Origin: Pyrus communis
Lineage: Eukaryota > Streptophyta > Magnoliopsida > Rosales > Rosaceae
Reading direction: 5' to 3'
Assembly (NCBI RefSeq): GCF_963583255.1
Contig: NC_084804.1
Location: 28,399,061 to 28,463,060, forward strand
Length of the DNA stretch: 64,000 bases
Part shown: in pieces, positions 33,958-46,992 of the stretch
Position numbering within the stretch: position 1 is the stretch's first letter
How the letters are laid out: each line of letters begins with the position of its first letter
Notes under the pieces: generated by a model
Database searches by the model: none
What the model was told of the DNA's origin: nothing
What the model saw: the letters and a program-made list of their open reading frames with translations, nothing else
Made by a program: the position numbers and the translations under genes

Positions 33958-36900
33958 ATGGGCAGTAAAAAGAGAAGCTCCACTTCCATGGAAGCTGCGA
34001 CTGATGCTGTCGCTAACGATGGCGGCTTCAGTAATCTGAAGAAATCGAAGAAGGGCAAAACAAAGCAGGAGACAACAGAAGCTTCTGCCCCTTCTTCTTC
34101 TACCGCTCCCACCGCCGTCAAACCCATGGAGAGACAAAAGAAAAGGAAAGCTTTGGACAAAGTGAGGCGCCTCCACACTGCGGAGACCAAACCCAAAGAA
34201 CCCAAAACAATGGAGGTGCCCGCTTCGTCTTCAACGAGCGGGGTTCTTCCGGAGTTCCATGTGGGTGTGTTTAAGGACTTGGCTTCGGCTGATGGGTCTC
34301 TTAGAGAAGCCGCGGCGGAGGCTTTGGCTATGGAGTTGGTGGCCGTACAGAGAGCTTATGATGGCCTTGAGAATAAGGAGTTGATTGAAGGTGGAGTGAA
34401 GTTGGATGCCGAGAAGGATGATGGGTTGAATGATTGTGCGCCTTCCTTGAGATATGCTGTGCGGAGACTCATTCGCGGCGTTTCTTCATCAAGAGAGGTT
34501 TTCATTTTCCACCATTACTTTGTCTTACTTGATATGTGAATGTGGCATGGTATTCGTGTATTCGAATTTTTGTGTGTCATGGTTATGGTTTTAAGTTTAG
34601 GCTCTCTTGATTTGTATGCTCCTTGATTTAATTGTTGTTGCTTTTAAGAGTGTAATGTGGGACACATTTGTATTCAAGTCTTGGAAGTATTTAGTCTTTA
34701 AGGAATCTAAGCTTTTGGAGCTTTGGTATATTTACATTAGTCATTGGTTGACCTTTGTTATAGGCTGTGGTTTATTATATGATTTAATACTCTCTCGATG
34801 CAAACTGTTTCTTTCTTTTGAAGCCTTCGTTCTTCAACTTATTTAGTTGAATTGCTTTCTTAAGTGAAGTTCATTATTATATCTCACTAAATGCAACCAG
34901 AAGCATTTTTGTTTTTCTGTCCTGAATCTCATCCAAGTTCAATATTGAAAGCTTCCAATTGCATGCAAGAGGCTTGGTTTAGGGGGTACATACAGGATGT
35001 TTTGTAATTCATTTATGTACCTATAAAATGAGCAATAAAGTTTTGGAGACGCATATGTTAATGCGTTGAGTTCAATTTTGTGGGTTGTTGTAGTGCTTTT
35101 TTGTTAAAATCTATACATGGTAATTTTCTATTAAATCTGTCAGTTCTGCAGATTATTATAATATAGTTACTAGTTTGAACCATTTCATGGTTAGAGACTG
35201 TATTTGAAAGTTTGAAAATTTTTGATATGTCAGTTGTGGCATGGCAATTTAGAATGTGCTCAACATCTTACTGAAATTCTACTTACATTAATAAGTTTTG
35301 TTAAATATTTTTCATTGAGAATTTGGCATGAGTTAATGTGTTCTGATATTAACTTGAAAACCTTTGAATATCACACAAATGCATGTATTTAACAGTTTGA
35401 TCTTGCTGAAATAAATTTGAGAAGCTAATGTAGTTCAACTTGTGTGACTAACTTTTGTTATATGTACTATATTTCTTTTCCAGTGTGCAAGACAAGGGTT
35501 TGCATTAGGTTTAACTATTTTAGTAAGTACGATCCCCAGCATCAAGGTGAACTCATTGTTGAAACTTATTGTTGATTTCTTAGAGGTCTCTTCATCGATG
35601 AAGGGTCAGGTGGGCAAAACCTTTGCTTTATATTTCAAAGAATTCTTTGATTCAATTGCTGTATTTTCCCTAGAAAGTTTAGTTATTGCTTCCTCGTTGC
35701 ATTGCAGGAACAAAGGGATCATCTTTTGGGTCGCTTATTTGCTTATGGTGCTATTGCCCGATCAGGAAGACTAGCTGAGGAGTGGGTTTCTGATAGAAAC
35801 ACTCCTCTCATAAAGGAATTCACTAGTCTTCTCATTGCCCTTGCATCAAAGAAGCGATACTTGCAAGAGCCTGTTGTTTCGGTTATTGTAGACTTGATCG
35901 AGAAGGTAAATTTTCCTGATAAACGAAATATTGCCTTGCATGTGGATAATATATAATCTTTATGCCTGGTCAATAACGATGATGATTTCAGCGATCTATG
36001 CCACAAAATTCAGTTCCAATCAAATGTTTGCAACATGATTGTTAAGTTTTTTTTTTTTCTTTTTTCAACTCATTGAATAAACAGAAATATTTAGACTGGC
36101 TGTATAAACTTAGCATGTTATGTCATTGGACTGTGTGTTAATTATTTGTCAGCTCCCAAACCTGACTTTGTTGATCGAGTTACAACACCATGCAAATGGT
36201 CTTTTGAGTCTTAAATTTTTGTTGAATATAATTTTGGGTTTTGTTTAATTGTTTGTGTAAGAAAGTAGTCAACATTTGTTAGTGGTGAATCTCTGAAATG
36301 ATTTTCTTAGCACTGGCCAAATTACCAACCAATCCATGAATTTAGTTGATCTGCAGGTAACTTTTCATCAATTATTCGGATTTTATTTATCAGCACAGAC
36401 TAGGTAGCTTTAAAATTTGCCAAAATTCTCGACCTTGTCTTAGCTTTCCAATTGTTTATGCCTCTGTAGTACAGTAGGCTGGGCTTTTATTAAATTGTTC
36501 TATCCTAGATGTAAATGTACATTAAATTCAAATGGCCCTTGATTTGGTCATGCAGTTGCCGAAGCTTTTCATGCAGATTAATTTCTCTGCATTTCGTCAA
36601 GTGCCATCTCATTAAGGGACATGCCACTGTTTATAGCTTGTTGTCCTGTTTAAGGGACATGCCATAGTTCATATTCAATTTATTTTAGAAGACAGAAAAA
36701 GCTAGTAAAACTTGTGTCTTTTTATTTCTTTTCAGCATTGCTTTCATTTAGTGAAGATCATCCTGTTAAGTTTATTTCACTCACAATTGCAGACTTTATA
36801 TCTTAGTTGCATTATTCTATAATGTATTCTACATTATTTTATTGAATATCCACAATAGATAAATCAACTGTAAAAATAAATATGGTGTCTGTGATTATGT

Positions 36901-39900
36901 GTTTCTAAATACAGCCTTCCTTTGTGCAAATTTTGTAAGACAATTTCGTACCTAAATTTTGTACTTTACTATAAATCATGCTTTGGTGTATAAGAACTGG
37001 TTAACATTGTAGCCTTTAGACAGCATCTGTAGGCTGCAGCGGTGGTTTCAACTGGTGTGGTTCTATGCTTTGAAGTCTACATTTTACAGCTTGATTGAGG
37101 ATCTCTTTTCTTTGTCTTCTAACAGGACTTTCATGCTTGTAGTTCTAGTCAAGTTCAAGTTGTTAAATGATATAGAACTAGAAGGAAAAGAAAAGCATTT
37201 TTCATTCAAATATATTATCAGCCCAGGCTATAACAGTTAGTCCCAGTTCCTTGATAAGAATCCAGCCCGAAATTGAAGGGGTGGGATATAGACAGAGAGT
37301 TTAAGTCTTTGTATTCTACACTTTAGTGAATGGTCCTTGTACGTACATTTTGCCATCATTTTGAGGGGTTGAAGCGTTTCCCCTTCTAGAATGTGTCCTT
37401 CTATGTGCAGAGACGGGGTTGTTGCTTCTGTTGCTTCTGTTTCCACTGCTTTGTTTTAGCTCCTTGTTTTTTTTTAACCTGATTTTTTTTTATTGTGAAT
37501 ACATAGGTCCTTGCCATCATCATGTCCTAATACATTTACTTCTGTGTATTCTATATTTGCAGTTGCACTCAGAAGCTTTGCTGAATCACATTCTAGAGGC
37601 CCCAGGCCTTAATCAGTGGTTTGAAGGAGCTATTCAAATTGGAAATCCTGATGCATTGCTTCTGGCTCTGAAAATCAGAGGAAAAACTCTTATTGAAAGT
37701 TCAAGTTTTGGGAACCTTTTGCCAGTTCCATTCAGCCCTGACAAACTGTTTTCTGCTGACCATCTGTCTTCTCTTGCTAACTGCTTGAAGGTAGTGTGGG
37801 TTTGTGTTTCTGTGTGCCAAATGTGTGGGTTTGTGTTGGTGTGTTCCATTTATGTGTGGGCGTGCATATTTTTCTGCATGATGGACACTTCATTATGGAG
37901 GAAAATATTACTATTAACAAAACCATTCCTGAACTTTTTGGTTTGTGTGGAATATTACAGGAATCCACCTTTTGTCAGCCTCGTGTTCACAATGTGTGGC
38001 CTGTTCTGGTAGACATGCTTTTACCTGATAGAGTTTTGCAGGCTGAAGATGCAATTTCTGTTTCAAATTCCTTGAAGAGGCCCAAAAAGAATCGCAAGTC
38101 TAGCTCTTCTGATGAAGAAATTGCAAAGAACTTTCAGTGCTTCTGTGAGGTGATCCTTGAGGGATCGCTTCTAACATCATCTCATGACCGCAAACACTTG
38201 GCCTTCGATGTTCTGCTTCTTCTTCTACCAAAGTTGCCTTCATCTTTTATTTCAATTACTCTGTCATACAAGATTGTTCAGTGCATGATTGATATACTTT
38301 CTACAAAGGATTCTTGGCTCTATAAAGTTGTGCAACATTTTCTTAAAACTTTAACTGATTGGGTTGGGGATGATGATGTGAGAAGGGTTTCTGTCATTGT
38401 GGCTCTACAGAAACATAGCAACGGAAAATTTGATTGCATTACTCGAACAAAAACAGTTAAGGATTTGATGTCAGATTTCAGAACAGAATCTGGTTGCATG
38501 CTGTTCATTCAGAACCTGTTGAACATGTTTCTGGATGAAAAGCATGCTACTGAGGAGCCTTCAGATCAGAGTCAAACGACAGATGACAATTCAGATATAG
38601 GTTCTGTTGAAGACAAGGAATCTGTTGGAACCATGGGAAATTCTGATTTTTTGAAAACATGGATTGTGGAATCCCTCCCCAGTATATTGAAAATTTTGAA
38701 ACTGGATCCTGAGGCAAAATTTAGGGTCCAAAAAGGAATTTTGAAGTTTCTAGCAGTTCAGGGTTTGTTCACCGCATCTCTTGGGTCTGAAGTAACATCC
38801 CTTGAATTACAAGAGACATTTAGGTGGCCAAAAACTGCCATCTCGAGTGCCCTTTGCAGGATGTGTATTGAGCAGCTCCAGTTACTGTTTGCAAACTCTC
38901 AGAAAGGAGAGGGGTCACGTCCCTTGCTAAATTGCGTAGAGCAAAGTGACCTTGGCTCATACTTTATGCGGTTCCTTAGCACTTTGTGCAGTATTCCTTC
39001 CGTCTCATATTTTCGGCCTTTGGAAACCGAGGAAGAAAACACTTTGAAAAAATTGCAAGCAATGGAAACTTCACTCTCAAAAGAGGTACTTTCTTTGGCC
39101 GTTTTTAGTTCCATGTAAGTATTTGTCAGGTACTTTCTCAGAAGAGGTACTTCACTCCACGTAATTATGCATCTGATCAACCTAAATTTCTTTTGATTTC
39201 AAGTTGAGTTTCAAATTTTAGATTGGAATAAGTTGGATATGACCCCCAATATGTCATAAAACTTGGAATCAGTGAGATTTTTAAAATTAGGGGATGGTGT
39301 TTCTGATGCGTTATTTCCTAGTAAAGGCCTCTTTTTTTGTTGTTTTCATCCGACTCAAGATAGGTTTAATTCTATTGATGCCTTATTCCGGGGTCTTGTA
39401 AATGGTGTGGTCTTACCTTCTAGGCCATCTTCGGCAGAACTACTTTGAACTCAAGTTTAAGATGCATGCTTGTTAATTAATTCTATTTTAGTCTTTCAGT
39501 TTCTTGGTTGTACTGTCCTTTCCATGTTTTTTGGCATGACATGAAGCTTCTTGAATGCTTCAATTGCAGGAAAGGAATTGTCAGCTTACTAGTGATGCAA
39601 ATAGGTTGCATGCACTAAGATACTTACTCATCCAGCTGCTTTTGCAAATGCTCCTTCGACCAAAGGAATACTTAGAAGCAGTCTCTGAGCTTATGATATG
39701 TTGTAAGAAAGCTTTTCCTGTTTCTGATCTTCTTGATGCCCCTGGAGAAGATGACTTGGATGATGAGGGTGCACCTGCCATGATGGATGTTCTTGTGGAT
39801 ACATTGCTTTCTTTGCTGCCAGAGTCATCAGCTCCCATGCGAACTGCAATCGAGCAGGTGTGATGGATGTTCCTGTGGATACTTGAATTATCTTACATAT

Positions 39901-41766
39901 ATGCTATGTTGGAATGTTAATGTTTTGAATTTTATTTATGTAGTCAGACAATTTATCTCTGAATGATAATCATGTGCTTTCACTGATACTTTACTGGAAT
40001 TGTTCTTTTTAATTCTGTAATTTGATTAGTTGGGCTGTTTAATTCTCTCTTCTGATGCTAGACTAGTATATTTTGTGCTGGAGGTACATTATTAGATACC
40101 AAATTGATGAACTAGAATACTGCAGTGCATATTTGTTTAGAAATCTTCCTGTGTATGTGTGTATACTTGTGTGTGTATGTGTGCCTCTGTGCGTGCACGC
40201 GTGTGGGGATGTTTTAAGCAAAACCTAAAAAGACTAATTATCTGGAGTCCATGTCTTGTAGGTTTTTAAATGCTTCTGTGATGATATCACGGATGATGGT
40301 CTGTTGCGGATGATGAGGGTCATCCGGAAGAATTTGAAACCTGCTAGACATCAAGATGCTGATAGTGATGACATTTTTGATGATGAAGAAGATGATGAAG
40401 ATTTTCTTAAAATTGAAGAAGATGAGGGAATTGACAAGGCTGAGACAGGTGAAACAGGTGACAGTGATGAGCAGCCAGATGACTCTGAGGCCGACTCTGA
40501 GGCTGCTGATGCGGTTGAGGCAGTTGGCAAAGAAAATCCTGAAGCTTCTGATGATTCTGATGGAGGAATGGATGACGATGCAATGTTTCGAATGGATACT
40601 TATCTTACCCAGATCTTCAAAGAGCGAAAGAATCTAGCTGGGGGTGACACTGCACATCACCAACTCATGCTGTTTAAGCTTCGTGTTCTTTCATTGCTAG
40701 AAATTTACCTACATGAAAATCCAGGCAAGTGTGTTTTATTCAAATTACTTGAAATACAGAAATGGCTTACAACATGTTTTGCAAGCACGAATTAAAAAAG
40801 ATATTTCTTTCATTTAAATTTAGCTCGTTGGGTTATGTGTTTTATAATGAAATTGGGATTTATAGATCTGACATCTGTATTTGTGCACCTGGTTGACTCA
40901 ATTAAACAGGCAAGCCGCAGGTTTTGTTGGTGTACTCAAACTTAGCTCGGGCATTTATTGAACCACCCAGTGCAGAAAGTAGTGAACAGCTAGGACAGCG
41001 TGTATGGGGGATACTGCAAAAGAAAATTTTTAAAGCAAAGGACTATCCGAAGGGTGAAGATGTGCAATTATCTACTTTAGAATCTTTGCTGCAAAAGAAT
41101 CTGAAGTTGGCCTCAAAACCTATTAAGAGAAAGAAATCCGCAACCAACCTGTCCAAGAAGAAACAGTCAGCTTCGTGGAACCGACACAAAATGATTACTA
41201 GCCTTGCACAGAGCTCCACTTTCTGGATTCTGAAGATCGTTGAAGCAAGAAATTTTCCGGAGTCTGAGCTGCGGAGGATTTTTGATATTTTCCAGGGAGT
41301 TCTAGTGGAGTATTTCAATAGTAAAAAGTCTCAAATCAAATCTGGATTTTTGAAAGAAATATTTAGAAGAAGGCCATGGGTAGGGCACCATCTGTTTGGC
41401 TTCCTGTTGGAGAAATGTGGCACTTCAAAGTCAGATTTTCGGCGAGTGGAAGCACTTGATTTGGTGAGTGAAATATTGAAGTCCCTGGGCTCCACTGATG
41501 GAAGTAGCCAGGAAGCGCTGAAGAATATCATGAAAAGCCATCTGCCGAAACTCTGTCGTCTGATAGAACACTTGCTGACAAATATATCAGAAAAACAGTC
41601 GAGGCAAGCTGAAGCGCGGAAGTTTTGTAGCAGGATCCTTCAGATGATAACAACCCTTAAGCTGACGAAGTCTTTCCTTAAAAATTTATCTCCAGATGCT
41701 CATGCCAAGTGTGAATCACAACTCAGTGCACAATTTATTAAAATGAAGACAGTACCACATGAGTGA
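33958..41766 (+). CDS. POL5: POL5/MYBBP1A-like protein (DNA polymerase V, phi family)
   Basis: Nucleolar protein of the DNA polymerase phi/MYBBP1A family; yeast Pol5 acts in rDNA transcription and ribosome assembly rather than DNA synthesis. Exons 33958-34497, 35484-35609, 35708-35905, 37563-37790, 37961-39085, 39570-39857, 40262-40724 and 40910-41766 join in phase to 1274 aa, near the Arabidopsis length. The N terminus is Lys/Ser-rich with KKSKKGK (nuclear/nucleolar signal). FHVGVFKDLASADGSLREAA opens the conserved region at about residue 90. YAVRRLIRG and ARQGFALGL are family motifs, followed by helical HEAT-like sequence. An Asp/Glu-rich block at about 866-943 and a Lys-rich KPIKRKKS stretch follow, as in the family. 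ATG 33958 was chosen because the frame upstream has only a non-ATG codon. Intron 7 uses a GC donor. No break was found. Confidence 0.92.
40725..40909 (+). other. GC-AG intron of POL5
   Basis: The junction is CCAG|GCAAGT ... AAACAG|GCAAGC. Only this pairing keeps the frame (phase 1, giving Pro-Gly-Lys-Pro). A GT four bases further on (CCAGGCAA|GTGTG) would shift it. GC donors make up roughly 1% of plant introns and normally show exactly this strong AG|GCAAGT context. Confidence 0.8.
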
Positions 41767-43025
41767 AACTTGCTGAGCTCATGAACGAATTATGTTTCGT
41801 ATTTATGTTAAGGGAAGCTTCTTTCAGTCCCCAAACAACAATACTCAGAAGCAGTTTGTGGTAATACCAATCACCATTTTTGACTTTTGGAACAAGATTG
41901 AGCTGATACTTGCTCTTCGACGCCAGTTTCTTGAGGCAGGTACGTGTTATAACTTGAAGGAACTTTCCGTCGGTCAAACATTTTTGAGTTTGTGATTTCA
42001 TTTGGCAGTTATTTATATGAGTAGTTTTTTCAGACAGGAAGAGTTTAGGGGGTAACAGGAAAGTACGTACTTGGAACAAGGTTTCACTTATTTTCAATCG
42101 AAGAACCTTGCGGTGCTAGAATTCCCGGACATCTCTTGTATTGTACTTGATTCATAATTTGTTTTTTCAAGTGTATGCTGCATGAGGTGATGGGCTGATT
42201 GGTCTATTTTGTGCACGCGTTTCGAGTATTGACGCTTTCTGTTTTGGGATCAGCATTTTGAATTTGAACACACTATCAAATGACAGATTGGGACCATTTG
42301 CAAAAGCAAACAGGATTTTGACATTTCGAAATGTTTAAAATTCTTTTTCCTCTGTTCCATGGAACAGCAGATGGAGACACCTTTTTCCCAAGTCCGAAAA
42401 TGACCCGAAATTGAGGTCAACAACAGCATAAAACTGAACGAACAAGACTTGGTGGTACTACTGTTTTGAGTTTCCGATGTGTTAGGAATCTTATCATCTT
42501 GCTTGGTTTCGTAATTTCATTACGAGATATTGCTAGAATTAGTCGCTCATGAGCCCGTGGAAACAAAAGCAGGTGGATCCCTTTGTTTTGGATCTCAGTA
42601 CAGGGGGTTCCGATTTTGATTCTGAAAAAATAATGAAAATAATAATAATAATAATAATATTAAGGCATTAATTTGGAATATCAAGCCGTAGAGAATACAC
42701 ATTTTCAGTTTTCAATTTAACTTTGTTGGGGATTAGAATTTGGAATATCAATTTTGATTGAAGCAGGCTGGCAGCCGTTTTCTATTTTATTACGGCAGGA
42801 AGCAGATGCACAGCCACATCTTACCTTTTTTCAGAAAATGATACTCTTTTTAATTTCTCACACTTATTTAATCATGTGTGTTACTTTTATTTTGATATAT
42901 ATTCAATCCGATGATAAAAAATGATATAATATTCAATCCAACGATAAAAAATGAAGGCGCAAGTTTGCTGATAGTCAGCTAGTCTTAGTGGCAATGGAGG
43001 AGGAGTAGCAGAACACATGCTCTAA
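41767..43025. other. POL5 3' region and intergenic DNA
   Basis: It contains the presumed POL5 3' UTR and a short (AAT)n run near 42640-42660. No recognisable gene. Confidence 0.45.
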
Positions 43026-43481
43026 GAGCAGTTCCACTGTGGGCTATTGCACGGTGGACTGGCGTTGGAACAGGGCCATATAGCCCGAGGGACTTGGTCC
43101 AACGTGTGCTAGCGATGGAGCCTGAGCAGGCCTAAGGGAGAGGCCCATAACGAGTTGCTAGCCTGAGAGACCAAAGGCAACGTGACGTGGGCTGACATCA
43201 GGGCGACGTCTGTCACAATATAAAATTAATAAAAATATATAATATTAATAAATAAATAATAAGAAAAATTAAAAAAAATTGTAAAACCCAACAGGCTTCA
43301 AACTCAACAGCTCTTGCTGGAGTTCGTCGTCGAGGTTGATGAACACCCACAAACAAATGGTAGAGATCCAGTGCCTCCTCCGCCACAGCAATCGCCACAC
43401 CCCACACTGCCTTCACCCCCACGCACTCGCGATCCCCCTCCTTCCATTGGCGCACCCAGATCACACGATTTGGGATTTGTT

Positions 43482-43484
<3 letters not shown>

Positions 43485-43515
<31 letters not shown>
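43485..43515. repeat. (GA)n microsatellite
   Basis: About 15 GA units inside the Harbinger-like element. Confidence 0.95.
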
Positions 43516-43518
<3 letters not shown>

Positions 43519-43876
43519 AAGATCGGGACCGTTGATGGAGGCTAGGGTGGGTGGGATGGTGAAGATGGAGGAAGAGAGGCGAGGAGGGTTTGGATGCATT
43601 GGGGGGGACACAGGTTAAAAATCTGGGTGTGGGTGTTTATTTTGGTTTCTTGTTTTTTGTTTTTTTTTTAATATTTAATTAATTAATTTTTTAATAGAAA
43701 GTGGTACAACGAGACCGATTAAAAATTATATTCGAAATTATAAATAAAATTATTTTGTATTATTTTTAAAAAAAAAAACTAATATTTTATTATCTATTTC
43801 TAGGGTTATTTAATGTAAAGATGGAGATACAAAAGACAATTATTATTCATTAAAGACAGTTACTTTTCACTAAAAG

Positions 43877-43966
43877 GATAGCCCTGTGGGGCCTTAGACA
43901 CCTTGGTAGATAGCCCTACAGGGCCTTAGACACCTGGGTAGATAGCCCTACAGGGCCTTAGACACG
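43877..43966 (+). repeat. 32-bp tandem repeat, about 2.8 units
   Basis: Units start GATAGCCCTACAGGGCCTTA and end CACCTGGGTA. Each holds a small palindrome (CCCTACAGGG; CCCTGTGGGG in the first unit). Confidence 0.85.
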
Positions 43967-43981
43967 GTAGAACTGCTCTAA

Positions 43982-44516
43982 AGAGATACAAGGGCTGGCA
44001 ACTTATCATGCCTCCTCGACTGCAAATAATACTTGGTCATTTTTATTTCATCATATATTATATATCCAACGCATGCCTAAATTGATATTTAATTACCTCA
44101 CCACCCATCACGGGTTGATTATTATAGAAAGAATTTCCAACCTAACTTGCAAATTTGATTTGGGATGATAACGAGAGCCGAACATGGGCCCTCGAGAGTA
44201 GAATCTCTTTGTTTGGAGAGGAGGTAACGGCCACTTCTTTTCTGGCTCTACTTAACCAAATCAAATGATCCCATCCCTCCCTTAATTCCGTGCTTAAATT
44301 AATTAATCAAAATCAAAGCAAAAAAGATGAAAAAAGGAGTAGAGAGGCAGGAGGAGGCACAACATGAGCATAATGTAAATGGGGAAAATTATGTACTCAC
44401 TCTGTAAAATATTGTGTACAAATCTCTCTCTCTAATCTCTCTCTTCCCACTACTAACCCCCATTCCTCTTTCCTTCTTTCTTTCCACTACTAGTAAGTTT
44501 CACTACAATTTTTACC

Positions 44517-44557
<41 letters not shown>

Positions 44558-45038
44558 ACCCACCTACAACAAATTTTTTGTTCACATTTCTTTGTTTTTA
44601 CACCTCCAAGCAAAACTACCAATTCCCACTACTACTACTTCTACCAAATTCCCCAACAACTGCAATGCATGCAGCAGCCACCACCACCGCCACCGCCACC
44701 AGCCGACCATCACACAAGAAGTAGCTCACACATCTAACTTCTGCTCAGTAGTTCCGATTCCGACAACTCCCGATCCTGCTCGCATCAACACAGTCAACAA
44801 TACAATTCAGCTCACGTTTCACAAACCATAATCAGCAGCAGCAGCAACATCATAATATCGTAAAGAAGCAATTACAGCAAACCTTACCTCAACAAAGCAA
44901 TCGACCCAAACAGTTAAAGGCCCTCCTTCCCACATGGAGAGCATACTCTTTAGCCAGCTTGCTTCCTTCCCACATGGATCTTTTCTTCCATGTCTGCCTT
45001 CCAATCTAATGCAATTCTAATGCAATTGAATGCACAGA
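43982..45038. other. Region downstream of the GTE gene
   Basis: It holds the presumed 3' UTR of the minus-strand GTE gene (just below 45039). A frame at 44414-44737 is mostly Leu-Ser from the CT repeat plus a Pro run from CCACCACCGCC words; it has no start context or domain and I do not call it a gene. Confidence 0.45.
44518..44556. repeat. (CT)n microsatellite
   Basis: About 19 CT units. Confidence 0.95.
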
Positions 45039-46992
45039 CTAGGATTGAACGTTATCGTCATCTGAGTCACTCCCTGAAGAACTACCAGAATCTGAATCTG
45101 CAAACATCCCACCCCGCAAGACATTTAAGCTCTCTCTCTCTTTGTTTTGTTTTTTTCATTCTAATTCAGAAACAGTAAAACTTCATTTACACCAAATCTA
45201 AATCCATATTTCAGTTTTGGGTTATACCGCTTGATGAGGAGGAGCCACTGCTCGAACTACCAGAGCTGCTTGAACTGTCACTACTTGCATGGCCACCTAC
45301 ATCTTTCTCAATCTCCACTGGTGGGAAGCTGCTCATTGGCATGTCATCGCCAATGTCCACATCTTCATCTCCTGCTTCGCCTTTTTTAGACCTCTTTGGC
45401 TCTGCTGTTGCTGCTACTTCAACTTTCTCACTCGCAGCTTGATCCTAGAACAGCAAAAAAATCGCAATTCTAGTAAGCAAACATTGTGCAAGCAAAATCG
45501 TAGTATAAACACAATGCCATTGTAAAGAAACTTCAAAACTCAATCAGGCACTTACCAAGTGGCCTCTGTTTGAAGCAATGTTGCTATTGCTGTTGCTGTT
45601 GGTGTTGCCCATCAATGCTTGCCGCTTTATCTTGCTAACCATCTTCTTCCAATTCGTCACAAGCCGATCAAGCTCCCAAAGGGTCTCCGTATCGACGGCC
45701 TCAATGTCAAGCTCAATCTCATCCCCATCCTGCTTCAAATGCCCATTCCTCTTCCTTATAATCTGCACAACCTGCTCCATCTTCTCCTGAGGCAAACTCT
45801 GCAACCCAATTCCCAACTTTTGCTTCTCCTCCATACTCATATCCCTCTTGTTTGGGTCCTTCGCCTTTGGCTTCGGCTGCTTCAATGGCTTCACTCCAGA
45901 CCCCTTCAATTGTGAGTTCGTCCTCACAGGAGAAGATTGCGCCAATGCTGGATTTGACAACGGGTTTGATGAGCTCACAGGTGCTGGAACGGGAGATGAT
46001 CGGACTGGCGGAGGCCGAACCGGCTCAGGTTTCTTGTCGATCCGAACAGGCGTCTCCCTCCTCGAAACCCTCTCGGGCTCAACATGGTTCCAGGAACTCG
46101 CCTGCAATTCCTCATCAGAACCCTTTTCGGACCGGAATTCATCTCCGTGTTTGTCAATCAGAGGCTGAAACAACTCCTCAAACCTCGAACGAAGCTGATT
46201 GGCATAATTATACACCTCGTGGCCTTGGGGATTGTACCGCATGGCATTCTCGAAAGTCAATCGTACCTCAGCTGCGAAATCAGAAGGCGATGAATAGAGA
46301 CCCTTGGCTAGATTGGTTTTAACAGTGCCGAGATCCATCGGCTTCTTGATGATGTCGTAGTAATCATGAAGGCCCAACGTAACTACATCAACCGGCCTGT
46401 TGAAGATCCAGGCGTACTTCTGCTTCATCAGCTTGGATAAAACCTGCCCACAATTCTTCATAGAATCCCCGTTTTCCAAATGCGACCTCTTGGAATTCGA
46501 ACTCGATTCCTTGCCGTGAGCGATCGGCAAGGACCGTTTCGACCCAGCCATCTTCTTATTGCCGATCGGCTTCTTGTGAGCCGACTTAGGGTTGAAGTCG
46601 CCGGCTTCAATTTGATTCTTGAGAACGCGAATCTGGTCGAGCTCATAGAGGAGGCGGTTCTTGAGCTCAACCAGCTCTTTTCTTGAATAGCTCGCGATGT
46701 TGAAGCTGACGTATTGGGACTGAACGGGATTGACGTCGTTCGTGTTCGATCGCCGATGGTGGTTGATCGACGAAGCGTCGTCTGATGCAGTCTGAGTGAC
46801 GGCCGGCGACTCATCGTTAAAATCGGAATGATGAGCTTGGAATTGTCGCTTTTTAGGGTTAGGGTTACGGTGAGTGTTTGAAGAAGAAAAGGGAACTTTT
46901 CCCATGAATCCTCCTCGGGCTCCGGCTCCTCCACCTCTGGGTTGTTGCGGCCAATTGGGTTCGTTCCGGTTCGCTAAGACGGCGGACGCCAT
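45039..46992 (-). CDS. GTE7: Bromodomain-ET transcription factor, GTE7-type
   Basis: Nuclear chromatin reader of the plant GTE/BET family, binding acetylated histones to promote transcription. Exons on the minus strand, 46992-45556, 45444-45228 and 45097-45039, join in phase with GT-AG introns to 570 aa. The single bromodomain spans about 180-275 with WIFNRPVD, DYYDIIKKPMDLGT and the acetyl-lysine-binding Asn254 (RYNPQGHEVY). A Pro-rich linker (about 320-345) and a Lys-rich stretch precede the ET domain at about 380-455, with MSMEEKQKLGIGLQSLP and ELDIEAVDTETLWELDR. The C terminus, carried by exons 2 and 3, is acidic then Ser-rich (SSSGSDSDDD), matching the SEED motif of the family. The MASAVLANRNEP N terminus resembles GTE7/GTE2, so the subgroup is likely but not certain. 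The start is the first in-frame ATG. Confidence 0.94.

Larger units (their letters stand above)
43026..43978. mobile_element. Harbinger-like non-autonomous DNA transposon, GAGCAGTTC ends
   Basis: Inverted ends GAGCAGTTC / GAACTGCTC are flanked by TAA (43023-43025 and 43979-43981). Near the right end is a 32-bp tandem repeat, and the interior holds a (GA)n run. No transposase. It is unrelated in sequence to the 26740 element, but the 3-bp TSD is the same. Confidence 0.72.

Noticed and set aside
34607..34846. A 79-codon frame in POL5 intron 1
   Set aside because: It is hydrophobic AT-rich intron translation without start context or similarity.
44414..44737. A 107-codon frame with Leu-Ser repeats and a Pro run
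   Set aside because: The residues come from a (CT)n microsatellite and CCA/CCG words. No domain, no homologous feel, and it lies in the region downstream of the GTE gene.
45578..46322. Several long + strand frames opposite the GTE gene
   Set aside because: They are antisense shadows of the GTE exon 1, which has clear bromodomain and ET motifs and phase-consistent introns.
46855..46870. Telomere-like TTAGGGTTAGGGTT
   Set aside because: It is coding sequence of GTE exon 1 (Asn-Pro-Asn-Pro-Lys on the minus strand), not an interstitial telomere array.
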